From NCBI RefSeq assembly GCF_019285775.1, contig NZ_CP079105.1, forward strand, positions 2,480,001 through 2,544,000: 64,000 nt of DNA. The letters are read 5' to 3'. Of this stretch, positions 50,138-60,080 are shown piece by piece (position 1 is the stretch's first letter; every line of letters begins with the position of its first letter). This DNA is from Skermania piniformis (GTDB lineage: Bacteria; Actinomycetota; Actinomycetes; Mycobacteriales; Mycobacteriaceae). The position numbers and the translations under genes are program-made. The notes under the pieces were generated by a model. The model was given only the letters and a program-made list of their open reading frames with translations, made no database searches and was not told the DNA's origin.

Positions 50138-51099
50138 CGCCGCCCCCGCCCGCGCATCGACTGCGCCTCGGCATGCAGCTGCGCGGCCATCGCCTCCAGC
50201 TGCGGGGTCAACGCGAAATGCCCACCGAACCGGTTCAACGAGCCCGGTGGATATGCCGGTTGCGGCAGGATCTGCCGCAACAGCGGGTCGGGCAGACCCC
50301 GCCGCTCCCATTCCCGCGGGTAGCCCAGCGACACCTCCTCGAACCGGACCCCGTCGTAATAGGTCGTTCGCGGGATGTGCAGATGCCCGTACACCGAACA
50401 CACCACCGAGTAGTCGGTGTGCCAGTCAGCGGTCAGCTCGGTACCGCACCAGAGCGCGAATTCCGGGTAGAACAGCATCTCGGTCGGCTGGCGAACCAGC
50501 GGAAAGTGGTTGATCAACACCAGCGGAATGTCCGGACCCAGCGCGTCCAGCCGCTCCCGCGTCGTCCGTACCCGAGCGTGGCACCATGCGTCCCGGGTCG
50601 CGTACGGCTCCGGTGCGAGCAGAAACTCGTCGGTGGCCACCACATTGTTTTCCCGCGCAACGGCCAGGCCTTCGGCTTTCGTCGTGGTGCCGGCCGGCAG
50701 ATACGAGTAGTCGTAGAGCAGAAACATCGGCACCAGCACCACCGCGCCGGTCGTACCGTTGGGCAGTTCGCCGGTCCAGACCGGGTACTCGTCCTCGGGG
50801 GTGACCACGTCGATCTCCCGGCAGAGCTGCACCAGGTAGTCGTATCGAGCCGATCCGCGCAGCTGAATCGGATCCTTCGCCGAAGTCCACAACTCATGGT
50901 TGCCCGGCACCCAGATCACCTTGGCGAACCGGCTGCGTAACTCCGCCAACGCCCAGCGCACGTCGTCGGTGCGCTCGGCGACGTCACCGGCGACGATCAG
51001 CCAGTCCGCCGGTGAATCGGCCTCGATCTGCTCCACCACCGGACGGTTGCCCTTGTGCCCGACGTGGATGTCGCTGATCGCCATGACCTTCGGACTCAC
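50134..51099 (-). CDS. pptH: Metallophosphoesterase, phosphopantetheinyl hydrolase PptH-like
   Basis: A 321-residue calcineurin-like phosphoesterase (Rv2795c equivalent): ISDIHVGH, GDVAERTDD, GNHELW, NHFPL and GHLHIPR supply the two-metal site. In M. tuberculosis PptH removes phosphopantetheine from carrier proteins and so counteracts PptT. GTG 51099 (SPKVMAISD follows) is used by similarity. It starts the pptH-pptT-truB operon. Confidence 0.9.
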   Translation of the reverse strand: MSPKVMAISDIHVGHKGNRPVVEQIEADSPADWLIVAGDVAERTDDVRWALAELRSRFAKVIWVPGNHELWTSAKDPIQLRGSARYDYLVQLCREIDVVTPEDEYPVWTGELPNGTTGAVVLVPMFLLYDYSYLPAGTTTKAEGLAVARENNVVATDEFLLAPEPYATRDAWCHARVRTTRERLDALGPDIPLVLINHFPLVRQPTEMLFYPEFALWCGTELTADWHTDYSVVCSVYGHLHIPRTTYYDGVRFEEVSLGYPREWERRGLPDPLLRQILPQPAYPPGSLNRFGGHFALTPQLEAMAAQLHAEAQSMRGRGRR

Positions 51100-51370
51100 G
51101 CCTGCGACTCTCGCACAACGACGGCCGAGTCCGAGTACCGGGGGGTAGCGTCGCCGTACGGGCTGCGGCGTTCTCACTATGCGGCTTGTGACCTGTGGTT
51201 TTGTGGGTTGAGGAGGTGGGTGCCGCGGGCTGGGTCGAACGCGGTGGTGCGGCAGTCCCGGCTTCGGCGATGTTGGTGGCGCCGTGGAGGTCGATGGCCC
51301 CGGCCAAGTCGGTAGAGCCAGGAAACGTCGAGGCCGGCGTTACGAAGGCAGTGCGCAGCTCAGCCCTCGG
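51100..51370. other. Intergenic stretch with no supported gene
   Basis: Between pptH and the MpaB-like gene. Short open frames exist on both strands, but none has a convincing domain, ribosome-binding site or neighbour link. It could hold the pptH promoter and the edge of the accessory insert that follows. Confidence 0.4.
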
Positions 51371-52339
51371 TCAGGCTGGTGCCGATAGCTGTCGTCGGTG
51401 CGTTACGCGCTGGTTCGAGCGACTGCGTTCCTGTGTTCGCCAGTGCTTTCGCTCACGTTCCCACTCACGGGAGTTGAGGATCTCCGACAGTGGCATCCGG
51501 GGTGGGACAAAGATCCGATCCTGAAAGAAGAACAGGGCGCGGAACGCCGTGCGGACGATCCCAACCAGGGCCGGGTTCGCGGGACGAACCTGCTGGCGGC
51601 GCTGCACACGATCGGATACGAATGCCAACACCATCGCACGACCGAGCGGTTGCAGCCGGCCAGGGAAATACCGCGCGTTGAACTGATCGATCATAGCGTC
51701 GGATACCAATCTGCCATCCGGGGTTGGCGCGTAGTCGCGGGATTCGATCTGCTCGGCAAGGACAATCATGTCATCGACGGTTACCGGGAAGGTGGTAGCC
51801 GGTCCCGCTGTGCTGTGGAGTTGATCGGAGATGTCGCGCCAGAAGTGATGGAACGCGATGAGCTCGTTTCGGGGAGCCGCTGAGGCTCCGACCATTTCAC
51901 GCACCCAGGTGGTCGCGAGCGCGAAGACCGCGTAGGTGTAGACGAAGTCTTCTTCTTGATTGAACGAATCCGGATAGGTTCGGGCGATCCCCTCATGCAT
52001 CCGCTGGATGCGCTGCACCGATTCGCGTGTGCTGGGGTGGTCGGGCCCGAGCAACATCCATTGGAGGAGCGCGTCGGCAGTATCCAGGAAGCGCGTTTGC
52101 GGGCGTTGCTCAGCCTTGCCAGTTCCGACGATCGCACGCGAACCGGTCGCGGGAAGGGTGATGTAGTGGAATGAAAACGCGTACAGCAAATCGAAAACGA
52201 ACGCGTTGAGCTTGTAGTCGGCGATCAGGCGAATCATCTCGGCGTAATCGGTCTCGGGGTCGAGTTCGTCGAGTCGGCGGTTGACCCAGTGACCACGCGA
52301 GGGTCTGCGGTGCATCGACTGGGGCGTGGGTGATCGCAT
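51371..52339 (-). CDS. MpaB/DUF2236-like oxygenase family protein (tentative)
   Basis: A 322-residue helical protein with RLIADYKLNAFVFDLLYAFSFHY, QRIQRMHEGIARTYPDSFN, DFVYTYAVFALATTWVREMVG and ELIAFHHFWRDI segments, the helix-and-His/Arg pattern of DUF2236/MpaB haem proteins such as latex-clearing protein relatives. Both conserved His positions are plausible but not proven. The ribosome-binding site AAAGG stands 6 nt before the ATG. Its GC content and codon use look lower than those of its neighbours, and it is divergent from a LysR gene that probably controls it. Confidence 0.5.
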   Translation of the reverse strand: MRSPTPQSMHRRPSRGHWVNRRLDELDPETDYAEMIRLIADYKLNAFVFDLLYAFSFHYITLPATGSRAIVGTGKAEQRPQTRFLDTADALLQWMLLGPDHPSTRESVQRIQRMHEGIARTYPDSFNQEEDFVYTYAVFALATTWVREMVGASAAPRNELIAFHHFWRDISDQLHSTAGPATTFPVTVDDMIVLAEQIESRDYAPTPDGRLVSDAMIDQFNARYFPGRLQPLGRAMVLAFVSDRVQRRQQVRPANPALVGIVRTAFRALFFFQDRIFVPPRMPLSEILNSREWERERKHWRTQERSRSNQRVTHRRQLSAPA

Positions 52340-52464
52340 GTCGGGCCTTTCTCAAACTCCGGTTGATCTTTCGTGGCACTTCCGTTTGCTACCGCCTGAG
52401 TATTGAGGAACGTGCGTATCCTGTCGAACAACTGTTTCTGTCGAAATTCAGAGGGAAAAGCACT

Positions 52465-53391
52465 ATGGATGGGTTATTGCAACCGCGTTTTACGCTGCGG
52501 CAACTCGCGTACTTTGCCGCCGCGGCAGAGTTGAGCTCGACCACACAGGCGGCTGCCCGCTTCGTCATGACGCAGTCGGCGATGTCGGCCGCATTGACAG
52601 ATCTGGAACACGCGGTTGGCACCCAGTTGCTTGTCAGGTACCGGGGGCGCGGCCTGGAGCTCACAGCGAGCGGCCGTGCGTTTCTTCCCGAAGTGCGTCG
52701 GCTCCTCCAAGCGGCCGAGGACTTACAAGGATTGACGGGTGTCCTCAACAACGAGCTCGCCGGCAGGCTCTTTGTGGGGTGCTTCGATGCGATGAGCCCA
52801 GCCCTGCTACCTCCATTGATGGCGGAGATGACGCGGCTCTACCCTGATCTGCACTTGGACCCGATTTCCGAGACCCAGAACGACATCGTTCGCGCCCTTA
52901 CGGAGGGGCGGGTCGAAATCGCACTGCTGTTCGATATTGACGTACCGCCAAACCTGAGTAAAGAATTCCTATACCAACCAACTCCGCATGCGTTGCTGCC
53001 CGTTGCGCATCGTCTGGCGACCGAAACCACTGTCTCGATATACGACCTTCAGACAGAGCCGCTCATCTTGCTGACTACTCCACCGGCGCCGAGAATCGTG
53101 CACAGCGCCCTCCGGGCGACGGGATTGGCGTTGAATCCGCACTATGAACTCGGTAATTTCGACCTGATTCGAGCGCTGGTCGACCGCGGTTTGGGTTACT
53201 CGCTGTTAACACAACCCATCGGGGCTTCTCCTGCGCACTGGAACAACAGCGTGCGAGCCGTTCCGATCCGCGACGAACTGGCCACGCCGCCAGTTGTGCT
53301 GGCGCAAGTCCAAGGCATACGTCCAACGCGACGATCCCAAGCCTTCCGCGATGTATGCACCCGCACCGTATCCAGTCTCGCTTGGGCTTGA
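52465..53391 (+). CDS. LysR family transcriptional regulator
   Basis: A 308-residue LTTR: N-terminal winged helix FTLRQLAYFAAAAELSSTTQAA, then TQSAMSAALTDLEHAVGTQLLVR, and a periplasmic-binding-like effector domain. ATG 52465 (MDGLLQPRFTLRQ) is used with AGGG upstream; the frame stays open about 45 codons further but is not LysR-like. LTTRs often lie divergent from their target, which here is the MpaB-like gene across 125 nt. This part is clearly AT-richer than the window average. Confidence 0.9.
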   Translation: MDGLLQPRFTLRQLAYFAAAAELSSTTQAAARFVMTQSAMSAALTDLEHAVGTQLLVRYRGRGLELTASGRAFLPEVRRLLQAAEDLQGLTGVLNNELAGRLFVGCFDAMSPALLPPLMAEMTRLYPDLHLDPISETQNDIVRALTEGRVEIALLFDIDVPPNLSKEFLYQPTPHALLPVAHRLATETTVSIYDLQTEPLILLTTPPAPRIVHSALRATGLALNPHYELGNFDLIRALVDRGLGYSLLTQPIGASPAHWNNSVRAVPIRDELATPPVVLAQVQGIRPTRRSQAFRDVCTRTVSSLAWA

Positions 53392-53478
53392 CCCACAAAG
53401 CCACGAGATCCTCCACGCGCTGAGCGGCGACCGGACCTGACACACCCGGTGGCACGACCCAGGTCGGACAGTCCCGAC

Positions 53479-54774
53479 TCACGGGGGCGTGGCCGCCGCA
53501 CCCACGATCGCCCACCGCCCGGACGCCACCCGCACGCTGACCGCCACCAGGCGGATCAGCATGAAAGCGGCGAGACCGGTCCAGATCCCGGGTAGCCCCC
53601 AGTCGAGTACCAGCGCACCCCAGATCAGCGGTAAGAACCCCAGCAACGCGGCGGCCAACGTCGTGCTGCGCAGATAGGCGGCGTCCCCGGCACCGAGCAG
53701 CACCCCGTCGAGGGCAAACACCACCCCCGCGACCGGCATGAGCGCCACGAACAGCCACCAGATCGACCCGACCTGCGCCAACACGGTGCCGTCCCGGGTA
53801 AACCAGGTCGGCAGCACCCGGGCGGCGACCGCGAATCCAGCGGCCAGTAGCACCGCGGTCAGCGTCGACCAGCACGTCACCCGCAACGCCGTCGCCCGCG
53901 CTCCCGCTCGGTCACCGGCGCCGAGCGCCGCGCCGACCAGTGTCTGCGCGGCGATCGCCAACGAGTCCAGGACCAGCGCGACAAAGCTCCACAATTGCAG
54001 CACCAGCTGATGTCCGGCGACCGCGGCGGCGCCGAATCGGGCTGCCACCGCGCCGGCGGACACGAAACACACCTGGAACGCCAGACTGCGAGCGACCAGA
54101 TCCCGACCCATCACCAGCTGCTCCCGCAACACTGCCGGCCGCGGCCGCATCGACACCCGTTCACGACGCAAGGCGGCGAGAAACAGTGCGGCGGCCACGG
54201 TCTGGCCGGTCACGTTCGCCACCGCGGAGCCGACCAATCCCAACGCCGGCGCACCGGCCACACCGTGCACCAACATCGGGCACAGCACCGTGGACAGGCC
54301 CAGTCCGGCCACGATGAATCCGAACGGCCGAGCCAGCTCCTGCACGCCTCGCAACCAGCCGTTGCCGGCCATCGTGACCAGAATCGCCGGCACCCCGAGC
54401 ACGGCGATCCGCAACCACCGCTCCGCCTCGGCGGCGATCTCGGGCCGACCCGCGATCAATCCGCAGATCGGATTCGCAACCGCCTCCACCAGCCCGACCA
54501 GGAGCAGGCCGACACCGACCGCCAACCAGGTGGCCTGAACTCCTTCACCGACCGCCCGGTCCCGAGCGCCGGCGCCGTGCCACCGCGCGGCCCGCGCGGT
54601 GGTGCCGTAGGAAAGAACGGTGAGTTGCGTGCTGACCTGGGCCAACACCAGACCACCGACCGCAAGCCCGGCCAGGGCGAGCGCGCCCAACCGACCCACC
54701 ACGGCAAGGTCGTAGAGCAGATAGAGAGGTTCGGCCACCAGGACGCCGAAGGCGGGCAAAGTCAACCGGAGCAC
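53479..54774 (-). CDS. dinF: MATE family efflux transporter (DinF-like)
   Basis: A 431-residue MATE protein with about 12 helices, in two six-helix halves (for example AEPLYLLYDLAVVGRLGALALAGLAVG and GHQLVLQLWSFVALVLDSLAIAAQTL). The family exports cationic drugs or organic acids with H+ or Na+. The start GTG at 54774 follows GGAG; earlier in-frame codons lack similarity. In M. tuberculosis dinF (Rv2836c) lies beside the same nrnA-rbfA-infB run. The gap to nrnA is 88 nt. Confidence 0.88.
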   Translation of the reverse strand: MLRLTLPAFGVLVAEPLYLLYDLAVVGRLGALALAGLAVGGLVLAQVSTQLTVLSYGTTARAARWHGAGARDRAVGEGVQATWLAVGVGLLLVGLVEAVANPICGLIAGRPEIAAEAERWLRIAVLGVPAILVTMAGNGWLRGVQELARPFGFIVAGLGLSTVLCPMLVHGVAGAPALGLVGSAVANVTGQTVAAALFLAALRRERVSMRPRPAVLREQLVMGRDLVARSLAFQVCFVSAGAVAARFGAAAVAGHQLVLQLWSFVALVLDSLAIAAQTLVGAALGAGDRAGARATALRVTCWSTLTAVLLAAGFAVAARVLPTWFTRDGTVLAQVGSIWWLFVALMPVAGVVFALDGVLLGAGDAAYLRSTTLAAALLGFLPLIWGALVLDWGLPGIWTGLAAFMLIRLVAVSVRVASGRWAIVGAAATPP

Positions 54775-54862
54775 GGATCTCCAGCAAACTCGACGTCGAC
54801 AATCGGTGCAGATCGCGATCCTGGTGCACGACGCCGGCCGCTGGACTCCGGCGCGGAGCCGG

Positions 54863-55864
54863 TCAGCCCAACGCCGACCGCAACGCTGCGACAACGTCCG
54901 GTAGCGGCCCGTCGGCGGTATATCCCGCGGAGAACCGGTGCCCGCCGCCGCCGAGCGCGGTCGCCACCTCCGCGACGTCCACAGTCTCCCGCGACCGCAG
55001 CGACACCGTCCAATGACCGTCCGCGGTCAGCTCTTTGAACACCGCGGCGACCTCGGCTTCGGTCGTGGTGCGGACGATGTCGACGACACTCTCGATCTCT
55101 TCCGACCGGAGTGCCCCGACGTCGGCGTAGCGAACCGCGGCGTAGACCAACCCGGCGCCATCCCGCGCCTCCGGCACCAACTGCGCCGAACCGAGCACCC
55201 GTGACAGCATCGGCAACCACGCGAACGGGTGCGAATCCATCAGCGTCCGGGTGATCAGCGCACCGTCGATTCCGGTGTCTAGCAAACGTTCAGCCAACGA
55301 GTGCGTGCCGGGCCTGACCCAGCGGAACGAACCGGTGTCGGTGACCAGGCCGGCGAACAGACAGTGCGCAACAGCTCGGTCGATCGGCTCACCCCAAGCA
55401 TCCAGCAACCGCGCGATCACGCTTGCTGTCGCTTCCGCATCCGCGTCGACCAGGTTGATATCCCCGAACCTGGTATTCGAGCGATGGTGATCGAGCACCA
55501 CCGTGGTTCCCGCCCCGGCCAGCCGATCCCGCAGCGCACCGAGCCGACCGACACTGCCGCAATCGACGGTCAGCAGGAGGTCGGTCCGCTCCGGCACCTG
55601 CGCCGGCGGCACCACCAACTCGATTCCCGGTAGCGAACGCATCGAGGCAGGTATCTCGGCCGGCTCCGCGAACGACACCACCACCGGAATCCCGCGGCGG
55701 CGTAGCACCAGCGCCAAACCGAGCCCGCTACCGATGGTGTCGGCGTCGGGCTGCACATGGCACAGCACCGTCACCGACGCCGCCGTACCCAACAGCGCGA
55801 CCACTCGGTCGAACAACGGCGCCAGCCCGTCGTGGCCCTCGACCTGCTCCGACAACGCCGTCAT
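54863..55864 (-). CDS. nrnA: DHH family bifunctional oligoribonuclease/pAp phosphatase
   Basis: A 333-residue DHH-DHHA1 enzyme (Rv2837c equivalent) that degrades nanoRNA and hydrolyses pAp and, in mycobacteria, c-di-AMP. Motifs: [36 protein letters not shown] and the C-terminal [11 protein letters not shown]. The ATG overlaps the rbfA stop by 4 nt. A c-di-AMP role here is inferred from family knowledge only. Confidence 0.9.
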   Translation of the reverse strand: MTALSEQVEGHDGLAPLFDRVVALLGTAASVTVLCHVQPDADTIGSGLGLALVLRRRGIPVVVSFAEPAEIPASMRSLPGIELVVPPAQVPERTDLLLTVDCGSVGRLGALRDRLAGAGTTVVLDHHRSNTRFGDINLVDADAEATASVIARLLDAWGEPIDRAVAHCLFAGLVTDTGSFRWVRPGTHSLAERLLDTGIDGALITRTLMDSHPFAWLPMLSRVLGSAQLVPEARDGAGLVYAAVRYADVGALRSEEIESVVDIVRTTTEAEVAAVFKELTADGHWTVSLRSRETVDVAEVATALGGGGHRFSAGYTADGPLPDVVAALRSALG

Positions 55865-56313
55865 CGGCCGGCTTCGGGTTCGCCGTCGTCGTGCCGGTAC
55901 GGATCGAGGTCACCGGCCGGCGTCGCATCAGCTGCTACCCGGGCGACCTCGTCGTCGGCCGCCCTGGTCCGCTCCAGCAACTCCTCGAGCTGCCGGGCCG
56001 AGTCCGGCACCGTGTCCGGCTCGAAGGTCAGCGTCGGGGTGTACCGCACGCCGGTACCGGCACCGACCTTGGAGCGCAGCATCCCCTTCGCCTTCGCCAG
56101 GCCCGCCGCAGCCGCGGCGTAGTCCGGCGCGGTGGCCAGATCCGGGCCGCGCACCGTGTAGTACACGGTGGCGTCGCGCAGGTCGCCGGTGAGCTTGGCG
56201 TCGGTCACCGTCACGTAACGCAGCCGTGGATCCTTGATCTCGTGCTCGATCGCCGTCGCGACGATCTCCGCGATTCGCTTCGCGAGCTTACGCGCGCGCG
56301 GATGATCCACCAT
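55861..56313 (-). CDS. rbfA: 30S ribosome-binding factor RbfA
   Basis: A 150-residue RbfA with the KH-like core: [49 protein letters not shown], and [22 protein letters not shown]. The last 25 residues are an acidic, disordered tail. It helps 16S rRNA 5' maturation. ATG 56313 (MVDHPRARK) is used; upstream codons in frame are not RbfA-like. Coupled to nrnA by ATGA. Confidence 0.92.
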   Translation of the reverse strand: MVDHPRARKLAKRIAEIVATAIEHEIKDPRLRYVTVTDAKLTGDLRDATVYYTVRGPDLATAPDYAAAAAGLAKAKGMLRSKVGAGTGVRYTPTLTFEPDTVPDSARQLEELLERTRAADDEVARVAADATPAGDLDPYRHDDGEPEAGR

Positions 56314-56417
56314 CTTCTCGTCCGCCTCCTCGTCGGGTGGGCCGTACCACCCCCGGGTACACCTGGTACCCACAGACGGCCCGACCCACCCGTGACACTA
56401 GTCCCCTACCGCAACGG

Positions 56418-59400
56418 CTAGTCGCGTGGCTTCTCGCGCAGCTCGTAGGCCTCGACGATGTCGCCCTCTCGGATATCGGTGTAGCTGACCGTCATACCGC
56501 ACTCGTAGCCGTCGCGCACCTCGGTGACGTCGTCCTTCTCCCGGCGTAGGGACTGGATCGTCACCGTCTCCGCGACGACGAGGTTATCCCGTAGCAACCG
56601 GGCCCGAGCGTTGCGTCGGACCACCCCGGAGGTGACCATGCAGCCGGCGATGATGCCGACCTTGGACGACCGGAACAGCGCCCGGATCTCCGCCCGACCC
56701 AGCTCGACCTCTTCGTAGATCGGCTTGAGCATGCCCTTGAGCGCGCTCTCGATCTCGTCGATGGCCTGGTAGATCACCGAGTAGTAGCGGATCTCCACGC
56801 CGTCCCGATTGGCCTGCTCGGTCGCCTTACCCTCGGCCCGCACGTTGAACCCGATGACGATCGCATCCGACGCCGCAGCCAGGTTGACGTCGCCCTGGGT
56901 CACCGCACCGACGCCGCGATGAATCACCCGCAACGCCACTTCGTCGCCGACCTCGATCCCCATCAGCGCCTCTTCCAGCGCCTCCACGGTGCCGGCGTTG
57001 TCGCCCTTGAGGATCAGGTTGAGCTGGCTGGTCTCCTTGAGCGCCGAATCCAGATCTTCCAGGCTGATCCGCTTCCGGCTGCGCGCCTGCAGCGCGTTGC
57101 GCTTGCGCGCGTTGCGCCGATCGGCGATCTGCCGGGCGATCCGATCCTCGTCGACAACCAACAAGTTGTCACCGGCGCCCGGCACCGAGGTGAAACCGAT
57201 CACCTGAACCGGCCGCGACGGCAGCGCCTCGGTGACATCGTCGCCGTACTCGTCGACCATCCGCCGAACTCGACCGTAGGCGTCGCCGGCCACCACCGAG
57301 TCGCCGACCCGCAACGTGCCGCGCTGCACGAGCACGGTGGCCACCGGACCACGACCGCGGTCCAGATGGGCCTCGATCGCGACACCCTGGGCACTCATGT
57401 CCGGGTTGGCCCGCAGGTCGAGCGCGGCGTCCGCGGTCAGCAGCACCGCCTCGAGCAGCTGCTCGATGTTGATGCCCTGCTTGGCCGAGATGTCGACGAA
57501 CATCGTGTCGCCGCCGAACTCCTCGGCCACCAACCCGTACTCGGTGAGCTGAGCGCGGATCTTGGACGGGTCCGCACCCTCTTTGTCGATCTTGTTGACC
57601 GCCACCACGATCGGCACGTCGGCCGCCTGCGCGTGGTTGATCGCCTCCACCGTCTGCGGCATCACGCCGTCGTCGGCGGCAACCACCAGGATCGCGATGT
57701 CGGTCGCCTTCGCACCGCGGGCACGCATGGCGGTGAACGCCTCGTGACCCGGCGTGTCGATGAAGGTCACCAGCCGCTGGCTGCCCTCGAAATCAACCGC
57801 GACCTGGTAGGCACCGATGTGCTGGGTGATGCCGCCGGCCTCGCCCTCGCGGACGTTGGCCTTGCGGATCGTGTCCAGCAATCGGGTCTTGCCGTGATCG
57901 ACGTGACCCATCACGGTGACCACCGGCGGGCGCTGTTCCAGGTCTTCCTCGGTGCCTTCGTCCTCGCCGTAGGTGAGGTCAAAGCTGTCCAGCAGCTCGC
58001 GATCCTCGTCCTCCGGACTGACCACCTGGACGACGTAGTTCATCTCGCCGCCGAGCAGTTCGAGCGTCTCGTCGTTCACCGACTGGGTCGCGGTGACCAT
58101 CTCGCCGAGGTTGAACAATGCCTGGACCAGCGAAGCCGGATTGGCGTCGATCTTCTCCGCGAAATCGGACAGCGACGCCCCGCGCGCCAGACGAATCGTC
58201 TCACCGTTACCCCGAGGCAACCGCACACCGCCGACGGCGGGTGCCTGCATCGAATCGTATTCCTGACGCTTCTGCCGCTTCGACTTGCGGCCGCGCTTCG
58301 GCGCACCGCCGGGCCGACCGAACGCACCGGCGGCCCCGCCACGGCCACGACCGCCGCCGCCCGGACCACCGCCACCGGGACGGCCACGGAAGCCGCCGCC
58401 GGCAGCCGGCGCACCGGTACCGGGGGCACCGCCGCTACCACCACCGCGGTAGCCACCACCACCGCCACCACCGGGACGGCCACCCGGACCACCGGGACGG
58501 CCACCCGGACCCGGTCGAGCACCGCCCGGACCGGGCCGAGCCGAACGACTCGGCATCGCACCGGGGCTGGGCCGCGGCGGCATGGAACCGGGGCTGGGCC
58601 GTGGACCACCCTGACCCGGCCCGGGACGCGGACCGCCGGCTCCGGGCGCCGGACGCGGACCACCCTGACCCGGCGCGGGCCGGGCACCGCCCGGCCGCGG
58701 GCCGGCCGGCCCGGGCGCCGGACGGGACGAGCTACGATCCGGCGCCGACGAATAGGGATTGTTGCCGACCCGAGGGGTCTTCGGCCCGGGTTTCGGGCCG
58801 CCCTGACCGGGTGCACGATTCTGCCCCGGCCCGGCCGGACCGCGGGTTTGACCCGGCGCGGCCGGACCGCGAGTCTGACCGGGCGCGGCCGGACCACGGG
58901 ACTGACCCGGCCCCGCGGGCGGGCGGCCCGGTGCGGCCGAGCCCGGCGTGCGCGTCTGCCCGGCCGGGCCGGGCCGCGCCGACGCGGCGGGAGACTGGGG
59001 CGTGGGTCGCGCCGGTGGCTGAGCCGAGCGCTGCGGCGCCGACCCGGACGGGCGTTGCACGGGCGCCGGCTGGGCGGCACTCTGCGGCGCAGCCGCGGAC
59101 TGGGCTGCGGCCGGCGCAGATTCGGCGGGACGAGCGGGCCGCGGACCCGGCCGCGGGCCATTGCCGACCGGTGCGGACTGCGGCGACTGGGGGGGCGCGG
59201 ATGCGGCCGCGGGGGACGCGGTCGGCGCAGCCGGCTGTGCCGGTGCCGGGCGGCTGGACGCCGGGCCGGGCCGGGCCGGGCCGGGCCGGGTGCTCATCGA
59301 CTTCGACGTACCCGACTTGGGGGTACTCGCCGCCGGCGCGTTCTTTGCCGCAACCGATTCCCGCAGGCGCCGGGCGACGGGAGCTTCCACCGTCGACGAC

Positions 59401-59504
59401 GCGGATTTCACGAACTCGCCCTGCTCTTTGAGCGTTGCGAGTAGTTCCTTGCTGGTGACTCCGAGTTCTTTAGCCAACTCGTGCACGCGAGCCTTGCCTG
59501 CCAC
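56418..59504 (-). CDS. infB: Translation initiation factor IF-2
   Basis: A 1028-residue IF-2. The N-terminal IF2_N domain ([24 protein letters not shown]) is followed by a very long Ala/Pro/Gly/Gln/Arg-rich region to about residue 400, with a Gly-rich stretch near 350-400. The G domain has GHVDHGKT (about residue 535), DTPGHEAF and NKID, and the C-terminal domains II-IV are complete. GTG 59504 is chosen because AGGAG lies 6 nt upstream; an in-frame GTG at 59516 is less well placed. A CCGGG pentamer repeats six times at 59261-59290 within the coding region. Confidence 0.95.
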   Translation of the reverse strand: MAGKARVHELAKELGVTSKELLATLKEQGEFVKSASSTVEAPVARRLRESVAAKNAPAASTPKSGTSKSMSTRPGPARPGPASSRPAPAQPAAPTASPAAASAPPQSPQSAPVGNGPRPGPRPARPAESAPAAAQSAAAPQSAAQPAPVQRPSGSAPQRSAQPPARPTPQSPAASARPGPAGQTRTPGSAAPGRPPAGPGQSRGPAAPGQTRGPAAPGQTRGPAGPGQNRAPGQGGPKPGPKTPRVGNNPYSSAPDRSSSRPAPGPAGPRPGGARPAPGQGGPRPAPGAGGPRPGPGQGGPRPSPGSMPPRPSPGAMPSRSARPGPGGARPGPGGRPGGPGGRPGGGGGGGYRGGGSGGAPGTGAPAAGGGFRGRPGGGGPGGGGRGRGGAAGAFGRPGGAPKRGRKSKRQKRQEYDSMQAPAVGGVRLPRGNGETIRLARGASLSDFAEKIDANPASLVQALFNLGEMVTATQSVNDETLELLGGEMNYVVQVVSPEDEDRELLDSFDLTYGEDEGTEEDLEQRPPVVTVMGHVDHGKTRLLDTIRKANVREGEAGGITQHIGAYQVAVDFEGSQRLVTFIDTPGHEAFTAMRARGAKATDIAILVVAADDGVMPQTVEAINHAQAADVPIVVAVNKIDKEGADPSKIRAQLTEYGLVAEEFGGDTMFVDISAKQGINIEQLLEAVLLTADAALDLRANPDMSAQGVAIEAHLDRGRGPVATVLVQRGTLRVGDSVVAGDAYGRVRRMVDEYGDDVTEALPSRPVQVIGFTSVPGAGDNLLVVDEDRIARQIADRRNARKRNALQARSRKRISLEDLDSALKETSQLNLILKGDNAGTVEALEEALMGIEVGDEVALRVIHRGVGAVTQGDVNLAAASDAIVIGFNVRAEGKATEQANRDGVEIRYYSVIYQAIDEIESALKGMLKPIYEEVELGRAEIRALFRSSKVGIIAGCMVTSGVVRRNARARLLRDNLVVAETVTIQSLRREKDDVTEVRDGYECGMTVSYTDIREGDIVEAYELREKPRD
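59261..59290. repeat. (CCGGG)6 microsatellite inside infB
   Basis: Six perfect tandem copies of CCGGG in the part of infB that encodes the disordered [10 protein letters not shown] segment. The period of five is out of phase with codons, so gain or loss of one unit would shift the reading frame of an essential gene. Confidence 0.9.
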
Positions 59505-59608
59505 TGCTCTCCTCACTGAGAGGTCGAGCGCAGCTCCCTTCGCGGCGGGGCTTGCACGACCTCGGGTTACTTCCGATGGACGTTCATCGTTGGTGCTTCA
59601 CGGTGTGC

Positions 59609-60046
59609 TCATGAGTGCTCGTGCCTGTCTCTCGATTCGTGCCGTACCGGATCTGCACCCGCCGGTCCGGATTCTTGTCGCTCCAGACTGTGCAGGAACT
59701 CCCGCAACGCCGCCGTGTCCGGTACCCCGGCGACGCGTAGGGCTCTGCCGAATGCACGGCGTCGTTCCGCCGTGCTCAGACAGCTCCGATCAAGATGCAA
59801 CCATGCACCCCGGCCGGGCAGTCTGCGCTCGGGATCGCGCACGACCGCAAAGCCCGCCGGGCCGACGTTTCGTGCGACGACCCGCAACAGATCGACAGCC
59901 TGCGCGCGCTGCCGACACCCGATACACATCCGAATGGGATAGGTGCCGGATATCGGTGGCTCGCGCCGACCATCGCCCACTGTACCGCTGTCCGGCGCGC
60001 AGGTGTGCATCGCCTCCGCGCGTCCGCCGACCGACGTCCGATTCAT
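59609..60046 (-). CDS. ylxR: YlxR (DUF448) RNA-binding protein
   Basis: A protein of about 145 residues. The YlxR domain begins at RMCIGCRQRAQAVDLLRVV (two Cys, Arg-rich) and has RRLPGRGAWLHLDRSCL and RRAFGRALRVAG. YlxR binds RNA, in some bacteria RNase P RNA. The first 50 residues and the last 25 are not conserved. ATG 60046 (AAGAAG upstream) is used; 60094 and 60010 are also in frame. The order nusA-ylxR-infB is conserved. Confidence 0.85.
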   Translation of the reverse strand: MNRTSVGGRAEAMHTCAPDSGTVGDGRREPPISGTYPIRMCIGCRQRAQAVDLLRVVARNVGPAGFAVVRDPERRLPGRGAWLHLDRSCLSTAERRRAFGRALRVAGVPDTAALREFLHSLERQESGPAGADPVRHESRDRHEHS

Positions 60047-60080
60047 CCGAATCTTCTTCCGTCCACCGGCCGGCATCGGC

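Noticed and set aside
51100-51370. Possible transposase fragment in the pptH-MpaB gap
   Set aside because: Short frames on both strands without catalytic motifs, terminal repeats or target duplication.
56919-59444. 841-codon open frame on the plus strand opposite infB
   Set aside because: It mirrors infB codon structure in a GC-rich gene, has low-complexity Arg/Thr/Gly sequence and no domain or ribosome-binding site.
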